DNA of 64,000 nt from Ancylothrix sp. D3o (lineage in GTDB: Bacteria; Cyanobacteriota; Cyanobacteriia; Cyanobacteriales; Oscillatoriaceae), in assembly GCF_025370775.1 (NCBI RefSeq), contig NZ_JAMXEX010000011.1:62001-126000 (forward strand). Direction: 5' to 3'. Both the position numbers and the translations under genes were made by a program. Of the stretch, positions 55,401-63,406 are shown piece after piece. How positions within the stretch are numbered: the first letter of the stretch is position 1; each line of letters opens with the position of its first letter. The notes below the pieces were generated by a model, which saw only the letters and a list, made by a program, of their open reading frames with translations, did not search any database and was not told the origin of the DNA.

Positions 55401-58262
55401 CATAGTATCAGCACAATGAAGAATCCCCCCCTCGTTGACAACTTTTTCACAAGGACTTCCCTTCAAGTCATACTCAAAATACTCTCCCCACGTTTCCCCT
55501 TGCCAAAACGCTAAACTTTTAAGTAGCTGCGGATTGTCTTCGGCTATTTCCACAATTAAAGCATAGCGAACGCCCATAATTTCTGCTAAAAACCGCACAC
55601 AAGACCGCATAAAATTATCACCAATCGCGCTTGCCGTTCCCTCGACAATTAACTTTAGCGCTTGTTCTCTTTGTTTGCGTTCACTAATATCCATAATAGT
55701 GCCAAACAATTTAACCGGCACTTTTGCCTTATTTAAAATTGCTTCTAAGCGCGTTTCAATATGCCGCACTTCCCCACCCCTGACAATTTTTACATCAAAT
55801 TCCAAAGGTTTCCCATCCTCAAATGCTTTTTGAAACATGGTTTGCCACAAAAGCCGATCCGAAGGGTGAATAAACTCTTCTAATTGAGTCGGAGTTGGTT
55901 CGCTCTCGTTACTATCCAGCCCAAAAACATGAAACACTTCTTTTGACCAACAAATTTTGTTTGTTTGGCGATCAAATTCCCAATTACCAATATGAGCAAC
56001 TCGTTGAGCCGCTGCCAGCGAAGCCTCACTTTTTTGCAAAGATGCAATTAATTTTGCCTTTTCTTGTTCCGCAACTTTCAGATGCGTAATGTCACGGGAA
56101 ATCACCAAAACAGACTCGACTAAATTATTTGCTCCCCATTCGGGAACCGAGCGAGAAGAATAGAAACAAACCCCAAATCCCGACTTCAATTCATACTCGA
56201 TCACCTGCTCAGTGCCGGTGTCAAAAACTTTTTGAAGCGTCGTTTCCCACATCTCCACTAAACTCAGCGCTATGCCTACCTCTCTAGTCGTTTTACCAAT
56301 TATTTCTTGTCCAGAAAAACCCGTAATTTTTTCAAAAGCTGGGTTGACATAAAGATAGCGATATTGCCGGTCAAACCGCATAATCAAATCCGGCACATTT
56401 TCTACCAAAGTGCAGAATTCTTGTCTTTGCCGGAGTAGGGCAACTTCTGCAAGTTTCCGCTCCGTAATATCGCCCACAGAGCCAACCATCCGCACCGCAA
56501 CCCCAAATTCATCCCACAAGGCTTGAGCCCGCAACCGCACCCAAATATAATCTCCCTTTTTCCTTTGAATGCGGTGTTCTGTACTAAAATAAGGCGTTAA
56601 TTTCTCTAAATGTGCTTGCAAACTCGCCATCACCCCCTCAACATCTTCGGGATGAATGCGATTCTTCCATTCCAGTTGTTGATTCGTCCATTCGCCCTCT
56701 GCATAGCCCAACATTTCTAACCACCGGCCAGAAAAAAACATTTTTCCTGTGGTAATATTCCAATCCCAAATTCCCTCATTCGTTCCCCTCAAAGCTAACT
56801 GCCAGCGCTCCTCACTTTCCTGCAAGGCTTTTTCCGTTTCTTTGCGTTCTGTAATATCCTTTGCTGTCACAAATAAACACTTATTTTCATCAACTAAAAT
56901 CGGTTCGGTTGACAGCAAAGCCGTTCTAATTTCCTTGGAGCCACTACATACATCAACTTCATAGTTGCGTAAAACTTTGTTGGTTCGCAAATTCTTGGCA
57001 ATTTTTCCCCAGTCTTGCACATTTGCTAACAGTTTTAATTTCCTGCCAGTGAAACCAATCACCTCACTGCGCTGATATCCAAAATACTGACAAAAACTAT
57101 CATTCACTTCTAAAATTTTCCCTTGAGGAAACGTAAGAATAACGATAGGATCAGGAGCAACGCGAAAGGCAGAAGCAAGTTTTTGTTCTGAAGATTGTTG
57201 TGCAGCTTGGGCGACTTTTCGCTCTCGTGCTTCCAGAGCTAAAGACACCAAATCTGCCACCGAACGGGCAAAGTTTTGATCGGCGGCGCTCCAGTGGCGC
57301 AGGTTGCCGGTGTGTTCTAAACACAAAACGCCCACCGTTTTTCCAGCCAATCTCAAGGGAGTATCAAGCAGAGAAGTGATGCCGGTGGGGAGCAAATAAC
57401 AATCTGTAAATTCTCGTGTTCTTACATCTTTACAAGCATCATCGGCAGCAATGAGTTTTTCTTTTTGCAAAGCTTGAAAATAGGTAGGAAAATCCGCAGC
57501 TTGCAGTTCCATGCCTTGGCTGTGCCGGTGGGGCGTTTTCTCAAATAAATCTAAGCATTGTATTTTTGTTTGAGCGTTGTCATAAAGCCACACACTAGCG
57601 CGTTCAACTTCAATATTTTGTGCCGTTGTTTCTGTAATTTCCCAAAGTGCTGATTTTAAATTTCCTTGGTTGAGAGCCGGATTTTTAGCAAGTTTTATTA
57701 AAATGGAATTTTGTTTAAGCAGTCGTCGGGCGCTAAAGCGAAGTGCTTTTTCGGCTTGGATGCGTTCTTGAATTTGCTGCTGCAAACGAGCATTTTCTGC
57801 TGCCAATTGTTTTTGCAAGCGCACCCGCTGCAATTGATTTTCAACTCGCGCCACTATTTCTTCCGGTTCAAAAGGTTTGGTTATATAATCGGCTCCACCC
57901 ATCGAAAAAGCTTTAACTTTGTCAAAAATTTCTATTAAACCGCTGATAAAAATCACTGGAATTTCTCGCGTCTGCGGGTTGGCTTTCAGGTGTTGGCAAA
58001 CTTCAAAACCATCCATTTCTGGCATCATTATATCCAGCAAAATCACGTCTGGAGAGTTTGACTGAGCTATGGTCAATGCTTCTTTGCCGCTGGCTGCTAT
58101 GTGGAGTTTATATGCTGTTGGCGATAAAATTGCCCTTAAAAGTTCTAAATTGTCGGGTATATCATCTACAACTAAAACAGTTTCTTGGGATTGGGTGTTC
58201 GGCTCATCAGTCATTTTAATTTCTCGCTTGTTTATGATAGAGTTACTTGGAGGATGAGACAT
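52425..58262 (-). CDS. Giant hybrid histidine kinase (REC, 3 GAF, 6 PAS, HisKA, HATPase, REC, C-terminal module)
   Basis: A 1945-residue soluble hybrid kinase, first gene of the island. Order: REC (about 28-145), GAF (190-355), PAS (365-485, 490-610, 615-735, 750-875), GAF (880-1035), PAS (1040-1165, 1170-1290), GAF (1300-1450), DHp H1486 in MSHELRTPLNAILGF, ATPase ([21 protein letters not shown]), REC (about 1740-1860, DMRMPVMNG, SKPF), and the helical C-terminal module (MPAEWLAQLHAFAESAFE). The third GAF carries C1389-H1390 in SDCHRQVLEKFGVKS, the bilin-attachment position of phytochrome-like GAFs. The Met at 58214 is an alternative start with GAG upstream. It is ATGA-coupled to the diguanylate cyclase. 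Confidence 0.94.
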   Translation of the reverse strand: MSHPPSNSIINKREIKMTDEPNTQSQETVLVVDDIPDNLELLRAILSPTAYKLHIAASGKEALTIAQSNSPDVILLDIMMPEMDGFEVCQHLKANPQTREIPVIFISGLIEIFDKVKAFSMGGADYITKPFEPEEIVARVENQLQRVRLQKQLAAENARLQQQIQERIQAEKALRFSARRLLKQNSILIKLAKNPALNQGNLKSALWEITETTAQNIEVERASVWLYDNAQTKIQCLDLFEKTPHRHSQGMELQAADFPTYFQALQKEKLIAADDACKDVRTREFTDCYLLPTGITSLLDTPLRLAGKTVGVLCLEHTGNLRHWSAADQNFARSVADLVSLALEARERKVAQAAQQSSEQKLASAFRVAPDPIVILTFPQGKILEVNDSFCQYFGYQRSEVIGFTGRKLKLLANVQDWGKIAKNLRTNKVLRNYEVDVCSGSKEIRTALLSTEPILVDENKCLFVTAKDITERKETEKALQESEERWQLALRGTNEGIWDWNITTGKMFFSGRWLEMLGYAEGEWTNQQLEWKNRIHPEDVEGVMASLQAHLEKLTPYFSTEHRIQRKKGDYIWVRLRAQALWDEFGVAVRMVGSVGDITERKLAEVALLRQRQEFCTLVENVPDLIMRFDRQYRYLYVNPAFEKITGFSGQEIIGKTTREVGIALSLVEMWETTLQKVFDTGTEQVIEYELKSGFGVCFYSSRSVPEWGANNLVESVLVISRDITHLKVAEQEKAKLIASLQKSEASLAAAQRVAHIGNWEFDRQTNKICWSKEVFHVFGLDSNESEPTPTQLEEFIHPSDRLLWQTMFQKAFEDGKPLEFDVKIVRGGEVRHIETRLEAILNKAKVPVKLFGTIMDISERKQREQALKLIVEGTASAIGDNFMRSCVRFLAEIMGVRYALIVEIAEDNPQLLKSLAFWQGETWGEYFEYDLKGSPCEKVVNEGGILHCADTMQSLFPDSLGASKLNAQSYLGIPLVNSEGKTLGILAVLDVKPIWWQQGFEEILKIFAARAGAELERQRIEEELKSSKERFKLAMQGANDGLWDWNLETDSVYSSPRNSEMVGYEEGEIGTGIEAWLDLIHPEDRPQILRGIWQYFNKKIPKYEATFRMRHKNGEYIWILSRGFGIWNDQGKIVRAVGTHVDITERKKVELELLVAKERLQYLLTASPAVIYTCETGGDFGATFISDNVKGLMGYEAREFVENSWFWKRNIHADDVGNVFEKLGVLFEEGYVSNEYRFLHQDGNYRWVYDQVKLIYDQAGNAIECIGYWTDITARKEAEEALRETLQWEHAITEVIEKIRASLDVETIFSTAVNEVRLVLGVERVTIYKFRPDFSGDFIFESRAEGWPTLLGSSWEDSYLKALKGGRFRFGESLIVDDIEQASFSDCHRQVLEKFGVKSLAVFSIFQGDKLWGLLSAFQNTKTRQWTKNEVKWLGYVSAQLGVALQQAELLKQTQIQAQELTVAKEAAEVANRAKSEFLANMSHELRTPLNAILGFTQLMNRDVSLGAEHQEKLQIINRAGEYLLELINDILEMSKIEAGKITLNLTSFNLNEVLTNLHEFLRIKASNKKLNLIFNCQECLPEYVQSDEAKLRQILLNLLGNAIKFTAEGEVILRVRIETKNDVLSGGQSPNAGDKIWFEVEDTGPGIAAEELPLLFQPFGQTEAGRKSQQGTGLGLAISRKFLQLMKGDIMVSSQEGVGTIFKFYIPFSPADKVEIEEKSVPRQVISLAKDQPLYRILVVDDGFESRYLLRNLLADVGFEVCEASNGVEAVSLAKSLQPHLIWMDMRMPVMNGYEATKKIKATAAGEATVIIALTADAFEEDRSLILAAGCDDFVSKPFRSEIIFDKLRHHLGVRYIYEEVNHSDGANSECVRSLTEQDLAVMPAEWLAQLHAFAESAFEKQIFVLLEQIPKEHSYLAESLMDLVNNFRLDTIIDLTRPRVL

Positions 58263-58876
58263 TTATGTGAAGTTTATTTGTCAACTCTGTTGTTTTGCCG
58301 GCCCGTCGTGTTGTTAACGGGCAAGGCTAGGGGGATAGGGCTCATTAATTCCTCGCTCGTCAGGATGGCAGAGTAAGCCATAAAACATTTTTTATTGTTA
58401 CGGGCTGTCTTTGGGATGGGGCAAATAGCACGGACAAGCCAAAGAGCAAAGCAATTTCATCCAGGGGCTCGAAGATGCCTTAGAGCCTTGGTAGCTTTGA
58501 AAACGTCATAAAACATAGGGCTAGTTTAGATTGGGCCTGTCTTTGTAAAAGATATCTGTTTTTATAAAAAGTTTACCAATCTTAGAGAGAAGAGGGTTGT
58601 TGAGATGGTTTTCTGTTACGTTCAACAGCGCCGGTCGCTTCTCAACTGATGCCTGTTGTTTAAATTCGTAATTTCTTTGACAAAATTCTTTCTCTAGGGG
58701 GATGGGTTTTGACTTACTATATTACTACTTCGGCAATGGCCATCGCAGTCTATATCGTTAGATATTTTTTGGCGTCAAAAAATGGCCGGTTGTTTGCCTT
58801 GGGAATTGAGTTTTTGACACTCTTGAGGTCGGGGGTTGATGGTGTTGTGTGGGAGTTGTGAATTAAAAGAACGCCG
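58263..58876. other. Divergent intergenic region between signalling island and cobL
   Basis: 614 bases, AT-rich on the kinase side. It must contain the island's main promoter (-) and that of cobL (+). The only possible gene is the small frame at 58736-58861. No clear promoter boxes or tRNA seen. Confidence 0.55.
58736..58861 (+). CDS. Possible small membrane peptide upstream of cobL
   Basis: A 41-codon frame (MAIAVYIVRYFLASKNGRLF, then ALGIEFLTLLRSGVDGVVWEL) ends 15 bases before the cobL start. It is hydrophobic with a basic break, as in a short membrane peptide. A TTG at 58709 preceded by GGGGGATGGG would give a longer form. I do not recognise it. It may be a leader peptide, a small protein or chance. 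Confidence 0.3.
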   Translation: MAIAVYIVRYFLASKNGRLFALGIEFLTLLRSGVDGVVWEL

Positions 58877-60235
58877 ATGAGTGCAGTACATATTGTGGGT
58901 ATTGGGTTAGATGGGCCGGCAGGACTAACAAAGCCGGTGCTTTTGCTGGTGGAAATGGCAACGCTTTTAGTAGGGAGCGAGTCTCACTTAAGTTATTTTC
59001 CAAATCACCCAGCACAGCGTGTGATTCTGGGAGAGATCAGCGAGGCAATTGGGGTGATACGCCCATTGCTTTCTAATCAGCCGGCACTTGAAGAGATGCA
59101 GGTGGAACCACCGCAAGAATTGATTGTGGTGTTTGTTTCGGGAGATCCGTTGTTTTTTGGCTTGGGGCGTTTGTTGCGAGCGGAGTTACCCCCAGAGAAA
59201 CTTACGTTTCACCCGCATTTAAGTTGGCTGCAACTGGCGTTTAACCGCATTAAGGTGCCTTGGCAAGATGTTCGCACGATCAGCGCGACTGGTGGAGAGG
59301 TGCAGGAGTTACAGGAGGCGTTGCGCGGCAAAGCGGACAAAATTGCGGTGCTTACAAATCGCAATTGCGGGCCCCAGGCTATTGCACGGTTGCTTTTGTC
59401 TTTGGATTTGCCTTGGGTTTATGAGTTTTGGGTGTGTGAAAATTTAGGCGGTACGAAAGAGCGAGTACAGTCTTGGTTGATGTCTGACCGGCAGGCGGTG
59501 AGTGATTTGTTGGCGCGGACGTTTGATGAGTTGAGTGTGGTGGTTTTGCTGCGCCGGCCTGGGGTTTCTCCTGTTTTAGATTTGTCAAAGTTGCCGGTGT
59601 TGGGATTAGCTGATAGCACGTTTGGTGTGGAAAGCGATAGCAAAGAAAGCGACTGGCCCAAATTACGCTCAACTACCGGCGGGGCGAAGCCATTGCCGCG
59701 AGAGGTGCGACTTTTAGTGCTGCTGGAGTTGGCACCTAGTCCCGCTCAAGTTATTTGGAATGTTGGGGCCGGCACGGGGGATCTCGCTATTGAAGTCGCG
59801 CGTTTATGTCCGTCTTCGCAAGTGTATGCCATTGAAAAAACGGCAACTGCGACGGTGTTAATTGAGGAAAATTGCCGCCGCTTAAAAGTCAGCAATGTGG
59901 TTTCGATTAATGGCACCGCACCGGAGATTTTATACCGTTTACCGGCCCCCGACCGAATTTTTATCGGCGGCACCGGCGGCCAGTTGCGGTCTATTTTGGG
60001 CGTTTGCGGTTCCCAGTTAAAAACCGGCGGGGTGTTGGTGATGGCCACTGAGACGCTGGAGCGTCTTAATGATGCTTTGATTTGGGTAAACGAGCGTTCG
60101 CGGCGCTTGCCTAGTTGGAGTTACCGGCTCTTGCAAGTTAATTTATCGCGTTCTTTGCCGGTGACGGGGCAGACCCGCTATTTGCCACTTAATCCGGTCA
60201 CGATTTTAACGGTTGTCCAGGGCAGTGCTTCTTGA
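58877..60235 (+). CDS. cobL: Precorrin-6Y C5,15-methyltransferase (CbiE-CbiT fusion)
   Basis: A 452-residue bifunctional enzyme of the corrin ring pathway. The N-terminal CbiE-type methylase (about 1-215) has VHIVGIGLDGPAGLT, VFVSGDPLFFGLGR and VLTNRNCGPQAIARLL. The C-terminal CbiT domain (about 270-450) has the SAM-binding WNVGAGTGDLAIEVARL and FIGGTGGQL. Together they methylate C5 and C15 and decarboxylate the C12 acetate. A less conserved linker of about 45 residues joins them. Cyanobacteria make pseudocobalamin by this pathway (general knowledge). No other cob/cbi gene is adjacent. Confidence 0.93.
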   Translation: MSAVHIVGIGLDGPAGLTKPVLLLVEMATLLVGSESHLSYFPNHPAQRVILGEISEAIGVIRPLLSNQPALEEMQVEPPQELIVVFVSGDPLFFGLGRLLRAELPPEKLTFHPHLSWLQLAFNRIKVPWQDVRTISATGGEVQELQEALRGKADKIAVLTNRNCGPQAIARLLLSLDLPWVYEFWVCENLGGTKERVQSWLMSDRQAVSDLLARTFDELSVVVLLRRPGVSPVLDLSKLPVLGLADSTFGVESDSKESDWPKLRSTTGGAKPLPREVRLLVLLELAPSPAQVIWNVGAGTGDLAIEVARLCPSSQVYAIEKTATATVLIEENCRRLKVSNVVSINGTAPEILYRLPAPDRIFIGGTGGQLRSILGVCGSQLKTGGVLVMATETLERLNDALIWVNERSRRLPSWSYRLLQVNLSRSLPVTGQTRYLPLNPVTILTVVQGSAS

Positions 60236-60833
60236 GGTTTTCCGTTGCAGTTTTAAAGTATAAATTTTTTTCTGTTTCCCTTTCGGGTAGGCCGGTATCC
60301 CCATCTCCAGCTTTTCTGTTTCCGGCAAAAAGTGAATTATTCCGTTTTTTAAAGATTTTTTTGGTGATATTTTCGGGCGGCTGGTTCAGGAGGAAAGCTG
60401 TTTTGCTGGTTTTAGTCTTGCTCCTCCTGTCTTTTAAAAAAATCCGCCTTTGTTTCACTTGTGCAACTTCCGCACCATGTTCAGTTTTAAAATTGCGCTT
60501 GCAGCACTCAAGCATAGGGTAGAGTCAGAGGCAACCACCCTACTCTTTAGGTGATGAAAAACCCAGTCACCTTTACAGATGCGGTTGCCTCTGCCAATCC
60601 TTATATAATTGCTCGCTCAAGGCTTGCGGACACGCCGCCACTTCGAGTAATCCTCATTGTAATTCTTAACAACTAACCGGCTTAAAATTTTTTAGCTTTT
60701 TTTGGCCTTTACAAAAGCATTCTTATCTGGCTCTCAAGCATTAACTGAGCGGCCAATTCCGGGGTAAAAAGTCAGCAATCAAGGAAATTTCCCCCCGGCC
60801 AGAGCGCCTTAGAGGTGCCGGTTAGGCAAATAA
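60236..60833. other. Intergenic region between convergent cobL and cyAbrB
   Basis: About 600 bases without a credible gene. A 96-codon + frame and a 105-codon - frame overlap here, but neither has a plausible protein composition. The structured inverted repeat at 60527-60592 is the only distinct element. Confidence 0.6.
60527..60592. other. Nested inverted repeats, candidate structured RNA
   Basis: AGAGGCAACC (60527-60536) and GGTTGCCTCT (60583-60592) form a perfect 10-bp outer stem. Inside, AGGTGA (60549-60554) and TCACCT (60567-60572) form a 6-bp stem with a 12-base loop. No T-run follows directly. It could be a small RNA, an mRNA 3' element or a repeat. No known family recognised. Confidence 0.5.
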
Positions 60834-61268
60834 TTACTCTTCGTCTTCCTCTTCTTCGTCTTCGTCTTCGTCATCAAACTCTGCTTTGGAGCCATTGCGG
60901 GTACCATCGACCTGGATCAGGTGAATGTGCTTATAGCCGAGCTTAATTTCAAATTCATCACCGGCTTTTAATCCCATTGCCTCGGTGTAGGTAGAACCAA
61001 TGACAATTTGCCCGTTCTTGTGAACGCTCACTCGATACGTTGGTTCTCGACCCCGGCCATCTTTTGCGCCTTCTGGGCTCAGAGGAATACCACGAGCAGC
61101 CAGCACCGCATCATAAAAATCGGTGAGATTAACGCGGGTTTGACCGCCTTTTGTACTGGTATAGTAACCACAGCGCTTTGCGGTTTCTCGGCGGGGTAGG
61201 TGCGAGAGTTCTTTTACCTTTTGAAGGAGCGCTTTACCTACAAGGGGAGCGCTTGCTGTTTCTGTCAT
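60834..61268 (-). CDS. cyAbrB-family transcriptional regulator (cyAbrB2-like)
   Basis: A 144-residue cyanobacterial AbrB-like DNA-binding protein. The N-terminal half (LVGKALLQKVKELSHLPRRETAKRCGYYT, TRVNLTDFYDAVLAARGIPLSPEG) resembles cyAbrB2 rather than cyAbrB1. The C-terminal AbrB-type part (YRVSVHKNGQIVIGSTYTEAMGLKAGDEFEIKLGYKHIHLIQ) binds DNA. cyAbrB proteins act broadly on nitrogen, carbon and hydrogenase genes (family knowledge). It ends in about 15 Asp/Glu residues (FDDEDEDEEEEDEE), an unusual acidic tail that could modulate DNA or polymerase contact. A roughly 1.1-kb gene-free leader region precedes it. Confidence 0.9.
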   Translation of the reverse strand: MTETASAPLVGKALLQKVKELSHLPRRETAKRCGYYTSTKGGQTRVNLTDFYDAVLAARGIPLSPEGAKDGRGREPTYRVSVHKNGQIVIGSTYTEAMGLKAGDEFEIKLGYKHIHLIQVDGTRNGSKAEFDDEDEDEEEEDEE

Positions 61269-62347
61269 GGCCTTAATTTTTCCTAATGAACTTTACATTG
61301 ACTTCATAGAGTCTGGGGTTAATGTTTGACCCTATAAAAAATATATCCTTAAATCTCTGTTTTGTAAAAATAATTTTTTTAAAGAGTGTCTTTTGACTGC
61401 TTCTGTTAATCAGGGGGCCGTGATGTACGATTAAAGGCTGCCTTGATTTCTGACAAAACCGGCCTTGCCGCAGACATAAAAAGCCCAATTTCGCACCTTT
61501 GAGCCTCTTTGGATGGCCGGTCTTTGGGAATTTTTGTAGATATTGAAAGTAAATTCCCTCGCCAACACTACCGGCAGTTTAAACAGGAAAAGTTAAGGGA
61601 AAGACACATTGGCCGGTTTATGGGGGCCGTCAAGTTTTCTCTGTTCTAGTTGCTGAAGAGAAAATTTAACTACTTGTCATCCCTCTCTAGGAAGGTGAAG
61701 GTCAACACTTGCCCTATAAGCCAAAGTTGATTTCTCCGACAATTGTGTGGTGGGGGTAGCTTTGAGGAGCTTTTATAGGGGGGAATTTTAGCTGCTGGGG
61801 GAAGGGCTGGATTTGAGATTTTAGATGCCCCCATAGCACGATTTTCAAAGTCTTTCCCCTTTTGGGTTTTGGTAAATGGCTCTGTACTTGATTGCCGCAG
61901 AAATGTTATTATGACTTTCTTTTTTGCTTTGGGCCAATCAATGTTTGTTTTTAAATTGCCGATAAGGGTTGAAATTTTCCAACTATAGGGGAGAGGGGGG
62001 CGAAATTCAGCGCTCCTATTAATAAGGATACTGCCAGACTTTTTTGCCCCACACCGGCCCGCATTTTTGGAAATTTCATGCCTACTTAAGGGTTTTGATC
62101 ACGGGCACTCAAAAATGGCCCTCGCCTCTCACTTGATTACCGGCTATGGCTTTGAGGGTTTTTTTCTCACAACCTGCATTGAGAATTTTTAGCGCGACGA
62201 TGAGGGCGTAAGTGCTTTCAATTAAGGCAATTAGGCTCAAGAAAATCTCCTCATCCAAAGGCCCACTTTACCCCCTACCACCCACAAGGTCTGGACGGGT
62301 CGCTCGTAGGGGAATTGTTAAAACTCTCTGATATTTTTGGAGCCGAC
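61269..62347. other. 1.1-kb gene-free region upstream of cyAbrB
   Basis: No coding frame of plausible composition on either strand; a 71-codon frame just upstream of cyAbrB looks spurious. At about 62119-62166 a CCCTC...GAGGG pair is followed by seven T residues on the + strand, a possible terminator for an unseen transcript. The region may contain a long cyAbrB leader or a non-coding RNA. I recognise no known RNA family. Confidence 0.5.
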
Positions 62348-63406
62348 TTAGGGATCGCCGGCTTTATTTTTAAACTGACGCTGAAGTTGCTTAAGAGATT
62401 CATAAATTTCTGGCAGGCGGCTGGTAACTGCGGATACCTTAAGAAATTGTTTGTGGGGTAAGGCGGGAGTTCCTGAGACAATCTCTCCGGGGGCAATGTC
62501 GTTATGAATTCCTGCTTTGGCTGAGGCAATTGCTCTATCCCCGATTTTGGCTTGATTGGCAATCCCTACTTGACCGGCCAAAATAACATTGTTGCCAATT
62601 TTTACGCCGCCGGCTAATCCTACTTGGGCAGCAAATGCACAGTTTGAGCCAATTTTACACCCGTGACCAATTTGTACTAAATTGTCAATTTTTGTGTTGT
62701 GTCCGACGCGGGTTTCTCCGACTGCGGGCCGGTCAATTGTAGTATTACAACCGACTTCTACTCTGTCTTCTAATACTGTGCGTCCCGATTGCTGCATTTT
62801 GTACCATCCTGTCGCTGTTGGCACAAAACCAAACCCTTCTGCTCCTATCACGGCTCCACTATGAATGACGCAATCTGATCCAATGCTTGTACGTTCGTGA
62901 ATTGTGCAGTTGGCGTGTAAAATTGTCCGCTCTCCTATTTCTACATCGGGATAAATCACGACGTTGGGATGGATGCACACACCGCTGCCAATTTTTACTC
63001 CAGATTCTATGACAACACCGGCCCCAATAGATACTTTTTCGCCAATTTCTGCACTCGGATGAATTTCTGCACTCGGATGAATTTTTGGGGCTGGGTGGTA
63101 AGGTTGATAAAACAATCTAATTGCTTTGGCAAATAATAATCTCGGATCACCTGTACTTATCCACGCAATGCCCCGCTCGGTCGCTGCGGCTATCAGTTGT
63201 TGATCTTTTGGCAAAATTAATGCTGTTGCTGATGTTGTGGCTAATTGCTTTCCAAATTTTGAGCCTTCTATATAACTAAGGGTGCCGGTGTGCGCTTCGT
63301 CAACTGCTGTCACCCCTGTAATTTCTGGGTCTCCTATTGCGGTGCTACTCAAGCTATTATTGTGGGCACTTTCGCCAAGTTTTTCTATGATATAGCTAAA
63401 TTTCAT
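62348..63406 (-). CDS. lpxD: UDP-3-O-acylglucosamine N-acyltransferase
   Basis: A 352-residue enzyme of lipid A synthesis that adds the N-linked acyl chain. The N-terminal uridine-binding domain (about 1-100) is followed by a left-handed beta-helix of hexapeptide repeats (about 105-310: IHPSAEIGEKVSIGAGVVIESG ...). The catalytic His is expected in DNLVQIGHGCKIG. The C-terminal helix (about 325-350) follows. The repeat HPSAEI occurs twice in a row, with an exact DNA direct repeat near 63055-63090. No other lpx gene is adjacent. Confidence 0.95.
   Translation of the reverse strand: MKFSYIIEKLGESAHNNSLSSTAIGDPEITGVTAVDEAHTGTLSYIEGSKFGKQLATTSATALILPKDQQLIAAATERGIAWISTGDPRLLFAKAIRLFYQPYHPAPKIHPSAEIHPSAEIGEKVSIGAGVVIESGVKIGSGVCIHPNVVIYPDVEIGERTILHANCTIHERTSIGSDCVIHSGAVIGAEGFGFVPTATGWYKMQQSGRTVLEDRVEVGCNTTIDRPAVGETRVGHNTKIDNLVQIGHGCKIGSNCAFAAQVGLAGGVKIGNNVILAGQVGIANQAKIGDRAIASAKAGIHNDIAPGEIVSGTPALPHKQFLKVSAVTSRLPEIYESLKQLQRQFKNKAGDP

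Noticed and set aside
60232-60522. 96-residue + frame and overlapping 105-residue - frame after cobL
   Set aside because: The two overlap each other, have odd compositions (Phe/Leu/Ser runs) and no family resemblance; treated as intergenic.
61273-61488. 71-residue - strand frame upstream of cyAbrB
   Set aside because: Basic, low-information sequence adjacent to the cyAbrB start; more likely leader than gene.
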